This document shows positions 55,114 through 64,000 of a stretch of 64,000 nt of DNA, piece by piece. Where the stretch lies: positions 26,807,727 through 26,871,726 of the forward strand of contig CM043703.1 of the NCBI GenBank assembly GCA_023935145.1, given 5' to 3'. The translations under genes were made by a program, and so were the position numbers. The notes under the pieces are model-generated. The model saw nothing but the letters and a program-made list of their open reading frames with translations, was not told the DNA's origin and made no database searches. How positions within the stretch are numbered: position 1 is the first letter of the stretch; every line of letters begins with the position of its first letter. The stretch is from Bretschneidera sinensis. Its lineage: Eukaryota; Streptophyta; Magnoliopsida; Brassicales; Akaniaceae.

Positions 55114-57895
55114 TCTCACAGCTTTTTGATACCCAATTTCCTAAAAGCTGTTGAAGCAGCCGTGTGGGTTCTCATTCAATTTATCATCAACAAAGTATAA
55201 TCCAGCGCATGTTATCAATCTATGGAGAGAGAGGGGGTTCGTGGAAATTAAGAATAAAGAGCAAAGCCCAGATGGAAAAATGCAAGAGAAAGTACGAGAA
55301 ACCAAGTAATGGACCCAGAAGAGTATAAACCGCCAAACAGTAAACAAAAAATGAAAACCCAGATAGAAAATGAGGGAAAACAACTAAATTATGTGGAAAA
55401 CGAAGCAGACGAGAAAACCCAGAAGAGAATTAGACACAAAAAGTGTGAACAAAACAGACCAAGATATCGAGAGAATTGAAGAGAAAATAATTACCGTGAA
55501 GTTAAAAGACAGAATTCAAAGCTCAAAAAAAAATATACTAAGGACCAAAAGCTGAAAACAATATAAGAAGGAGAAGCAAAAATGCAAATCAAATATGGAA
55601 AATATTGAACACCCTTCGTACAAAGAGAGAAGTGGCGTGTATGAAACGAAAAAGAAATCAAGTGAAAAGGACATGACAGAAGACTGTATTGACTAGTACA
55701 TGTTCAAATACCAAAAAGCCTTTTTTAAACCCATTTTTTACTAAGTCCACCTTTTTCTCTGTTCATATTTGATATATTTCTATTGAATTTAGAGCGTTAG
55801 CTTTGGTTTTCTTTGTTTTTATCATTTGCCTGTCAAGTTAATAGTAGAATCGATGTATAAAATCATGAAAAGGACAATGGAAAACACGGTTTCAACGGTT
55901 TCATTGAAACTCACGTTTCGCTTTGTGCCCAAAGAGTAATCCGTAAAAGAGATAAAGATTATGGAGAGTCTCCCAACTATTGTAACGCCAGCTTGTATTT
56001 AAGACCTGACGCATGCCGTGCTGACTATGATGCTAATACCATATAAAATTAAATATGTAATTAATTAATTTTTTATTTTAAAAATATTTGTTTTTTATGA
56101 ATATGCTAGTCACCTCCATCTGTCCAACTCCTCACCTTAAGAAAAAGACAAAAATGTTAATTACATTAAATTTTTCTAAAGTTTTAGCACAGAACATTTA
56201 AAATTTTTATTTTTTTATTTGAGTAATTTAATAGCTAAAATTTAAATTTCTGACAACATAATACTTATACCTCTATTGTGACTTTAGTACCCAAAAACCT
56301 ATTTTGTCAAAAAAACAAATTGATAATTACTTTGTCAAGAATCGACGTGCTTCTCTATTTGTCCAAGTAATTCATTTAAATTTGCCGGCATTGTTTGTTT
56401 AATTGCTCAAGCAATCTTTTATAATTTTATGATTATGAAGGCGTCGTTTGGATTCAATTCTAAACAAACGAGAATAAAGAGATTATGATTCATCTAAATT
56501 TAGTAGATGAAGTACCCTCTTTCCATTACAAAAAAAACGATTTCATAAAGCTAATGATATTACCAATTTTTTTTTATCAATTTTTTCGGTTCACAAATAT
56601 TTTTTCTAACATTAACACTTGTTATTTTGGCAATATCATCACTTTTTAATAAGCATTTTTATATTAGTTACACACGCTAGCTTTAAAAGAGTACTTAACT
56701 TTTAAAGTTGCAAAATAATATTTATATGTAACTCTCTTTAATTACATATTTTTGACGTATAATGATGGTCATTTAGAATTTTTTTGTCCTTTTTATAATT
56801 TATTTTTTAGGATTTAATCAAGAAAAATACATAAATAGGCAAGAAAAAATAAAATAATTACATAACATGCAAAACCTAAAAAAGTACTCAACTTTTATAG
56901 CTACAGAATGATAATTTCAAATAATTCAATTAAATTTGCGTGCATTGTTATAATTGATGAAGTACTATCTCTCTATTAAAAAAATGATTTTATAAAGCCT
57001 ACCGATATTACTATTTTTTTTAATCAATTTTGTCCATTCATAAATATTTTCAATATTTTCTCTAATACTAACACTTGTAGTTTTGGTAATATCATTATAG
57101 ACAATCTCTAAAAGAATACCAAACTTTTATAATCGCATAATGATACTTATATGTAATTCTGCTTAATCACATTATTTTTATGTGAGATGATATTTATTGA
57201 AAATTTTTTATCTATTTTTATTTTATTTTTTAAGATTTGAAATGATACTTGTACAAGCTTAACTGTACATATAAAATTAACTGTGCATATAACTTTAAAA
57301 CTATACCCAACTCTTAGAATTGAAATGATACTTGTACAAGCTAAAATTTAAAAAAGTCATCGAATGAATATTTCTAATTACTTCGAAAAGAAATTTTTAG
57401 TGAATAAATACTAAAAAAGTAATTTTTTTTCACGTTCGATTAATCAATTTTACGTCATTTATTAACATAAAAAGATGTTCGGTATCAAAAGTCCTTTTTA
57501 CAAAAAGTTTACCGTGACCAGTTGCCTCCCGTTAAAATAGATCTATCCTAAAAAGGTTGTACTGATTTTGGTTTTTCACTAAGGAAAATTCTCCATTCAA
57601 AACCTGCCAAAAGATTTTAGTCAAAGAAGAAGAAAAGTCTGCTAGAAGATCAATCTGACTGAACACTTAAACGATTATGCGTGTTTGTTGTTTTTGGTTA
57701 GGCATATGACTTTAAATAAGTAATAATTAAAATAATTAGATAATTGTGACTAATTAAAAAGATAGCTACCTTATGAGTCAAATAGTTGAAAGGAAAAAAA
57801 GACTGAAACAATTGGGAAACTGCAAAGAAGAAGAGTAACATTGAGTGGTCCGGCTTATCATTTTTCCTTTTTTGAGTGGAAAAAAAGAATCACAC
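55114..57895. other. Kinase promoter side and AT-rich intergenic DNA
   Basis: Contains the kinase 5' leader and promoter at the left edge, then AT-rich DNA. A degenerate direct duplication is visible: 56508-56830 and 56958-57235 share 'gaagtac', 'ttcataaag', 'aacacttgt', 'ttttgg.aatatcat' and 'ttttttaggattt'-like blocks in the same order, about 450 bases apart. No gene seen. Confidence 0.55.
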
Positions 57896-58973
57896 ATCAC
57901 CGTTTAAAAAAAATATGAATATTTACACAAAAAGTTAATTTAGTAAATAAATAAAATTATTGAATTAATTTTTTAACTCTTAAAATTTTTTATTGAGTCG
58001 AAAAAACGTATTATTAATATCATTAAAATTTTTTTGTTAAAAGTTATCAAATAAGACTCATAAGTACCATCTTTAGTCAAAAAAATATTGTTTTTTCAAA
58101 AATATTCTCACTTTGTTGACGTAACAGAATGATATTCTCATAAAAATAATTTTTATTGTTTTATTGTTTACACAACATGAAATTTACTTTTAATTTTTGA
58201 ATATTAAATTAATGTTTGAAAAATCAATGACTAACATTTAGTCACATACACTAAACTATTAAAAAAATCACAATGGATTACAAATCCCTCTATTATTTTT
58301 TTTTAATATTTTAACATTATACTTAATTTTACACTATTAAAACTAATTTATTTTAAAAAATAAAAAATTTGTAAAATTCATTAAATTATTGTCTTATAGA
58401 TAATAATAATTAAAAGAGTTTCATATGCCACTACGTTTTTCCCATTTAAATTAACATTTAAATTTTTTAATAGTTGAATCATGATGATATATGAGGTGAT
58501 TGTATCAATGTATTATCTTCTAGATGTTGTAATTGCTTATTGCACTTTTCAACATATAAAAAAATTAAGAAAACATATACATTTCTTTGTGTGATAGACG
58601 TGTCATTGAATTTTTTTCTTCAAATAACAAATATTAATTCAACATTCAAAAAATAAAAGTAAATTTTGTATTGCGTAAACAATGAAATAATAAATAAAAA
58701 AAAAATCTTATAAGAATATTCTTTTATCACGTCAACAAAATGAGGACATTTTTAAAAAAATAATATTTTTTCGACAGAATGTGGTACTTATGAGTTTCAT
58801 TTGATAGTTCTTGACGAGAGCTTTCTAACAATACTTGTGTGTTTTTTCGACTCACGATTATTCCGGTATCGCAAAAAATCTTTAGAAGTGAAAAAATTAA
58901 TTTTATAATTTTGTTTAATCAAATTATTCTCTAATTTGTGTAAATATCAGTATGCGATTTTTCAAATGGTGAA
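57896..58973. mobile_element. Long inverted-repeat (foldback-like) element
   Basis: The left arm (about 57896-58230) is matched in reverse complement by the right arm (about 58600-58973). Shared blocks in mirrored order include 'gagtcgaaaaaac', 'actcataagtacca', 'tttgttgacgt', 'attgtttac' and 'aatttacttttaatttttga'-type sequence. The arms are roughly 330-370 bases, with a loop of about 370 bases and no coding capacity. This is the architecture of foldback or long-TIR MULE-derived elements; transcription through it would give a long hairpin RNA. No target duplication confirmed. Confidence 0.75.
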
Positions 58974-59216
58974 GTTTTATTTTTTCATTAAAACAAAAAT
59001 ATATATATATATTTTTAAAAAAGAAAAATGATGAAAACCGGACCCACATTAAGAGAAAAGAATAATCCAACATAATAGCCATATTGATCTCTCTCTATGG
59101 AAGGGAACAAATTATCACTTGATTTTTATATATATAGGAATCAATTAACCTAATAGTATTGAAGAGATCATTTTGTTTTCAAGTTTGATTTTCGGCCAAT
59201 CACACATAGTTAATGG

Positions 59217-59396
59217 AGATGTTTAGAACCAGTTTAAATTCAATTTTAAATTGAAATTTGTTTTTAAAAATTTACCAAAAATTTAATTAAATCACATATT
59301 AATTAATATTTAATATAATTTGATTTAATTTGATTAAATTTTTAACAAATTTTAAAAAATAAATTTCAAATTAAAATCAACTTTATATTAGACCCC
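59217..59396. mobile_element. Palindromic MITE
   Basis: About 180 bases forming a near-complete imperfect palindrome centred near 59310. 'atttaattaaatcacatatt' on the left faces 'taatttgatttaatttgatt' on the right, and outer blocks 'aaattgaaatttg' and 'aaatttcaaatt' pair. Non-coding and very AT-rich. The family could not be named. Confidence 0.6.
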
Positions 59397-60373
59397 GTGT
59401 CCTCCGAGATGTCTAAGTGTCGATTGTCTAATGGGTGGCATATTTTATCCATATCAAGAAACACTTTTCTTTTTTTTGTTTTACATATTTCACAATATCA
59501 TGTTGGAAAGAAAAGTATTGTTTTCTAAATCATGTTAAGAATATGTAAATTGTTGAATAAAGTATTGAAAAATAGAAAATATATACAAGTAGTACAATGA
59601 TTGATTTGATTACAATATAAACTCGTACTATCTCATTACTTATACAAAAGCCTACAATACTACCAAAACACAGTTCTTAATACTATCACAATCCATCTAA
59701 AAATAAAAAAAATAATCGATACATAAATCGAACAAATAATTCACACATTACAAAAATTCAAATATAAAATCTTATAAGCCCGAAATATCAATATTGACTA
59801 TTAAACCAAATCTCATACGCAACAATACGTGCTCTTACTTCGTCATTAGTTACCAAACCGACCCATAAAGAGGAAATAAAATTCGGATCAAGTGAGAAAG
59901 CGAAATGTTGAATATTGGTTATTTCTTTCCCACATGGACTTGGTTTGACACTTTTATCAATTGTAGTCACAACTGCCACAACTACTATGGAAATCATCGT
60001 ATTCATGAATCTAGTGGGGGGACATCCCTTGATCAATTACTATTACTATAAAATTAAAATTTCCTTTAAAACAAATCTATTATGAATTTAACTTTTTTGT
60101 TTTATTATGGCATCCATTACCAATTTACCACATTGCAAGCTCAACAAATTAGACAATGTTTTCGTTATTATTTTGAGTTGTTTTAAAATAATTATTCTTA
60201 ATAAAAAATAAAAACTTTTATCATCAATCTTTAAATAATATTCAAAAATTTAAAAAAAGATTACGAATTTCTTTAGATTTAAAAAACAAACATTGTCATG
60301 AGGCACGACCGCACGAGTGATTATAAAAAAAGTGAAGCGCACTGCGCCAGTGCGCCACTACGGCAATGCATGT
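59397..60373. other. Spacer with one unassigned short open frame
   Basis: The longest open frame is 60036-59788 on the minus strand (82 codons from its first ATG). It contains a hydrophobic stretch (MISIVVVAVVTTI) and ends EIWFNSQY. I recognise no family and see no splice partner, promoter or repeat of it elsewhere, so I do not call it a gene. The rest is AT-rich. Confidence 0.4.
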
Positions 60374-60968
60374 TGTTGATGCCAAAAATGTGTTGTGTTG
60401 AGCTGGAGGCTAGGACCCAGACGTATCTGCACAGGGAGAGGAAGGTGAGCTAGGGGGTCGCCGGAGGGGGTGCCTCCGAGGATGCTCCGAAGCTTTAGTT
60501 AGAGTCAGAGCAAAAATATGTAGGGGATGAGCGCTCCCTTTTGCAGTTGAGCAAAAAGTTCGGGTTTGGAGTGTATACCTGACCCTTTTTATAGGGCTTC
60601 GAAGGCGGCATTTGGCCTAGGGCGGCAGTGATATGTTGTCCCAACTGGGTTGGGTAATGATGCCTAGGAGGCCCAGCTAGGTGGCTGGGGACCGTCCATT
60701 AGGGCTTTGCCTTGCTGGCTTGCTCTGAAGTCATTTATGCGTTAAGGCGGTTTGACGACCTGACGTCCCAACTTGGTTGGGTAATGATGGCCTGGAGGGC
60801 GGTGGTGACGTGGAGACCCAGCTGGGGGGCAATGATGCCCTGAAGGGCGGTCATGACCTGGAGGCCCAACTGTCCGAGCCTGGTTCTTCCGCGTGTCTCC
60901 TTGCAGCTTGGGGTCAAGATGATCCACGTGTCGTCTTCTTGTTGGAGAGGTGTATTTTGGCAGTATCA
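60374..60968 (-). repeat. 3' LTR of the non-autonomous element
   Basis: On the minus strand it starts TGATACTGCC and ends GGCATCAACA. A core promoter TATAAAAA sits at 60593-60586 (equivalent 63973-63966 in the other LTR). Its left half (about 60650-60880) holds short internal repeats around 'ggtaatgatg', 'gcccagct' and 'gagggcggt'. Confidence 0.9.
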
Positions 60969-61139
60969 GAGGCCCCCCACTTCCTTGAGTACATTTATGT
61001 GCTTAAGGAAGTATTGCAGGGTTCGATCTTAAATGACAATGATAATGTACCGTGTTCTGCTAGAGCCGAGTAAGTGTGGAGCAATCCATCTGCTCGGCCT
61101 TGGATGGGAAAGACAAGAGTCGAGCACATATGGAATAAG

Positions 61140-63190
61140 TCCAGCCGCTCGGACCTTGGAGGGATGAGGCCGAGGCCGAGGACAGTAGGTCGAGGCCGAG
61201 GACTAGGTCGAGGCCTAGGACTGGATCAAGGCCGAGGCCGAGGACATGGCCTTTGAGGGACGAGTCCGAGGACAATGGGTCGAGGTCGAAGACAGTGGGT
61301 CGAGGCCGAGGACTGGGTCGAGGCCGAGGACTGGGTCGAGGCCGAGGACTGGGTCGAGGCCGAGGACTGGGTCGAGGACTGGGTCGAGGCCGAGGACTGG
61401 ATCGAGGCCGAGGCCGAGGACATGGCCTTTGAGGGACGAGTCCGAGGACAGATAGAGCAATCCATCTGCTCGGATCTTAGAGCTTGTGGCCGAGGCCGAG
61501 GACAGTGGGTCGAGGCCGAGGCCGAGGACATGGCCTTTGAGGGACGAGTCCGAGGACAGATAGAGCAATCCATCTGCTCGGATCTTAGAGCTTGTGGCCG
61601 AGGCCGAGGACTGTGGGTCGAGGCCGAGGACTGGGTCGAGGCCGGGGACTGGGTCGAGGCCGGGGACTGGGTCGAGGCCGGGGACTGGGTCGAGGCCGAG
61701 GACTGGGTCGAGGCCGAGGACTGGATCGAGGCCGAGGCCGAGGACATGACCTTTGAGGGACGAGTCCGAGGACAGATAGAGCAATCCATCTGCTCGGATC
61801 TTAGAGCTTGTGGCCGAGGCCGAGGACAGTGGGTCGAGGCCGAGGCCAGTGGGTCGAGGCCGAGGACTGGATCGAGGCCGAGGCCGAGGACATGGCCTTT
61901 GAGGGACGAGTCCGAGGACAGATAGAGCAATCCATCTGCTCGGATCTTAGAGCTTGTGGCCGAGGCCGAGGACAGTGGGTCGAGGCCGAGGCCGAGGACT
62001 GGGTCGAGGCCGAGGACAGTGGGTCGAGGCCGAGGACTGGGTCGAGGCCGAGGACTGGGTCGAGGCCGAGGCCGAGGACATGGCCTTTGAGGGACGAGTC
62101 CGAGGACAGATAGAGCAATCCATCTGCTCGGATCTTAGAGCTTGTGGCCGAGGCCGAGGACAGTGGGTCGAGGCCGAGGCCGAGGACTGGGTCGAGGCCG
62201 AGGACAGTGGGTCGAGGCCGAGGACTGGATCGAGGCCGAGGCCGAGGACATGGCCTTTGAGGGACGAGTCCGAGGACAGATAGAGCAATCCATCTGCTCG
62301 GATCTTAGAGCTTGTGGCCGAGGCCGAGGACAGTGGGTCGAGGCCGAGGCCGAGGACTGGGTCGAGGCCGAGGCCGAGGACTGGGTCGAGGCCGGGGACT
62401 GGGTCGAGGCCGAGGACTGGGTCGAGGCCGAGGCCGAGGACATGGCCTTTGAGGGACGAGTCCGAGGACAGATAGAGCAATCCATCTGCTCGGATCTTAG
62501 AGCTTGTGGCCGAGGCCGAGGACAGTGGGTCGAGGCCGAGGCCGAGGACTGGGTCGAGGCCGAGGACAGTGGGTCGAGGCCGAGGACTGGGTCGAGGCCG
62601 AGGACTGGGTCGAGGCCGGGGACTGGGTCGAGGCCGAGGACTGGGTCGAGGCCGAGGACTGGATCGAGGCCGAGGCCGAGGACATGGCCTTTGAGGGACG
62701 AGTCCGAGGACAGATAGAGCAATCCATCTGCTCGGATCTTAGAGCTTGTGGCCGAGGCCGAGGACAGTGGGTCGAGGCCGAGGCCGAGGACTGGGTCGAG
62801 GCCGAGGACAGTGGGTCGAGGCCGAGGACTGGGTCGAGGCCGAGGACTGGGTCGAGGCCGGGGACTGGGTCGAGGCCGAGGACTGGGTCGAGGCCGAGGC
62901 CGAGGCCGAGGACATGGCCTTTGAGGGACGAGTCCGAGGACAGATAGAGCAATCCATCTGCTCGGATCTTAGAGCTTGTGGCCGAGGCCGAGGACAGTGG
63001 GTCGAGGCCGAGGCCGAGGACTGGGTCGAGGCCGAGGACTGGGTCGAGGCCGGGGAATGGGTCGAGGCCGAGGACATAGCCTTTGAGGGACGAGTCCGAG
63101 GACAGATAGAGCAATCCATCTGCTCGGATCTTAGAGCTTGTGGCCGAGGCCGAGGACAGTGGGTTGAGGCCGAGGCCGAGGACTGGGTCG
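61140..63190. repeat. GC-rich nested tandem array, 18-bp basic unit
   Basis: The basic unit is CGAGGCCGAGGACTGGGT (18 bases), with 6-base (GAGGCC) and 'acagtgggt' variants. It is organised in about ten larger blocks, each separated by a longer unique segment that contains 'tttgagggacgagtccgag', 'gcaatccatctgctcgg' and 'agagcttgtggccgag'. These segments start near 61429, 61537, 61753 and 61899, then on to about 63083, so spacing varies (about 100-240 bases). Because 18 is divisible by three and the unit has no stop in several frames, open frames of 100-250 codons arise on both strands; these are by-products. Confidence 0.93.
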
Positions 63191-63332
63191 GACCTTGGGT
63201 GTGCGCAACTTAATTTGGTCGTGCGCATGGATGCTCGGCCAGTGTGCATTAGTGTATATTAACGTTGGACCCCGTTCGAGGAGTGTGCATTGCTTTGTCT
63301 CAGAAAGGGGTGTGCGCACTGATGCTTAACCG

Positions 63333-63598
63333 TGTGCGCTATGCGAGAGTTCGGACAGGGGCGTGCGCACTATAGTGCTTAGCCGTGTGCGCTATACGAG
63401 AGTTCGGACAGGGGCGTGCGCACTACAGTGCCTAGCTGTGTGCGCTATACGAGAGTTCGGACAGGGGCGTGCGCACTACAGTGCTTAGCTGTGTGCGCTA
63501 TACGAGAGTTCGGACAGGGGCGTGCGCACTACAGTGCCTAGCTGTGTGCGCTATACGAGAGTTCGGACAGGGGCGTGCGCACTACGGCTAAGGACCTT
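63333..63598. repeat. 53-bp tandem array, five copies
   Basis: Exact 53-base period: the block 'gagagttcggacaggggcg' starts at 63345, 63398, 63451, 63504 and 63557. Units contain 'gtgtgcgcta' and 'cgtgcgcacta', which are partly self-complementary. The array lies about 130 bases inside the primer site, that is, in the 5' untranslated leader of the minus-strand element. Confidence 0.93.
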
Positions 63599-63732
63599 GA
63601 CCTAAACAGAGGGGTATGAGTACTGGCCCCTACTGCTCTTTAACCCGCATCCCTGGTGGTGGATTTGGGCGGCATGACAACAGATGAGTTCTTTAAACTT
63701 CTTCGCTGTTACTGCCAGCGAGAGATGGTGGT

Positions 63733-63753
63733 TTCCCACAGACGGCGCCAATC
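63733..63753 (-). promoter_or_regulatory. Primer binding site of the LTR element
   Basis: Minus-strand TTGGCGCCGTCTGTGGGAA lies two bases from the end of the 5' LTR. It fixes the orientation of the element and its likely Ty3/gypsy (Tat/Ogre-like) affiliation; the tRNA was not verified. Confidence 0.8.
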
Positions 63754-64000
63754 TGTTGATGCCAAAAATGTGTTGTGTTGAGCTGGAGGCTAGGACCCAG
63801 ACGTATCTGCACAGGGAGAGGAAGGTGAGCTAGGGGGTCGCCGGAGGGGGTGCCTCCGAGGATGCTCCGAAGCTTTAGTTAGAGTCAGAGCAAAAATATG
63901 TAGGGGATGAGCGCTCCCTTTTGCAGTTGAGCAAAAAGTTCGGGTTTGGAGTGTATACCTGACCCTTTTTATAGGGCTTCGAAGGCGGCATTTGGCCTAG
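63754..64000 (-). repeat. 5' LTR of the non-autonomous element (partial)
   Basis: First 247 bases on the plus strand, identical by eye to 60374-60620; includes the TATA box at 63973-63966. The remaining roughly 350 bases and the target duplication lie outside the window. Confidence 0.92.

Larger units (their letters stand above)
60374..64000 (-). mobile_element. Young non-autonomous LTR retrotransposon (5' LTR cut by window end)
   Basis: The left LTR spans 60374-60968 (595 bases, TGTTGATGCC...GGCAGTATCA). The second LTR starts at 63754 and continues past the window; its 247 visible bases are identical to 60374-60620. On the minus strand the body begins with TTGGCGCCGTCTGTGGGAA (63751-63733), the primer-site type of many plant Ty3/gypsy (Tat/Ogre-like) elements, and ends with a polypurine tract GGAAGTGGGGGGCC next to the left LTR. 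The 2785-base interior has no gag, protease, RT or integrase and is mostly tandem repeat, so mobilisation must rely on an autonomous partner. The window ends before the right flank, so the target duplication (candidate CATGT at 60369-60373) cannot be checked. Confidence 0.9.

Noticed and set aside
59788..60036. 82-codon minus-strand open frame
   Set aside because: No recognised family, promoter or conserved context; the length is within chance expectation for a 64-kb window.
61215..63249. Long open frames (up to about 250 codons) on both strands in the GC-rich region
   Set aside because: They come from stop-free short repeats; several overlap in different frames and strands, and array indels shift the frame. 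Not genes.

Overview
The window is nuclear DNA of a flowering plant, almost certainly a eudicot. The evidence is spliced genes with GT-AG introns, AT-rich intergenic DNA, L1-type LINEs, TRIM and LTR retrotransposons, MITE-like inverted repeats, an endogenous plant pararetrovirus, and plant-specific genes (a plastid beta-amylase and an RLCK-VII kinase). I cannot name the species. I saw no rRNA, tRNA or CRISPR.

Layout. 1-18602 (+): 3' part of a VPS13-type lipid-transfer protein gene (14 visible exons, 1006 residues), its introns swollen by two LINE fragments, a 980-bp TRIM nested in one of them, and shorter TRIM copies. 19886-25184 (+): a seven-exon EndoU-type endoribonuclease gene (405 aa). 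31237-34383 (+): a four-exon chloroplast beta-amylase gene, BAM3 type (547 aa). 35290-37000 (-): another LINE fragment. 37689-37986 (-): a small two-exon membrane-protein gene. 40244-49193: two direct repeats of about 0.84-0.86 kb flanking 7.26 kb of degenerate caulimovirid-like endogenous pararetrovirus on the minus strand. 50997-55113 (-): a four-exon receptor-like cytoplasmic kinase gene, PBL19/PBL20 type (394 aa). 55114-60373: AT-rich, gene-poor DNA with a long inverted-repeat element and a palindromic MITE. 60374-64000 (-): a young non-autonomous LTR retrotransposon whose body is GC-rich tandem repeats; its second LTR runs off the window.

The host genes are independent single genes, not an operon-like set. 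VPS13 - EndoU - BAM3 - small membrane protein in this order recalls the Arabidopsis chromosome 4 block around At4g17085-At4g17140 (recalled from memory), so the gene order looks ancestral and the repeats look like later additions. The least ordinary parts are the pararetrovirus with its long flanking duplication, the LTR element with tandem-repeat cargo that is open in several frames on both strands, and the inverted-repeat element at 57.9-59.0 kb.
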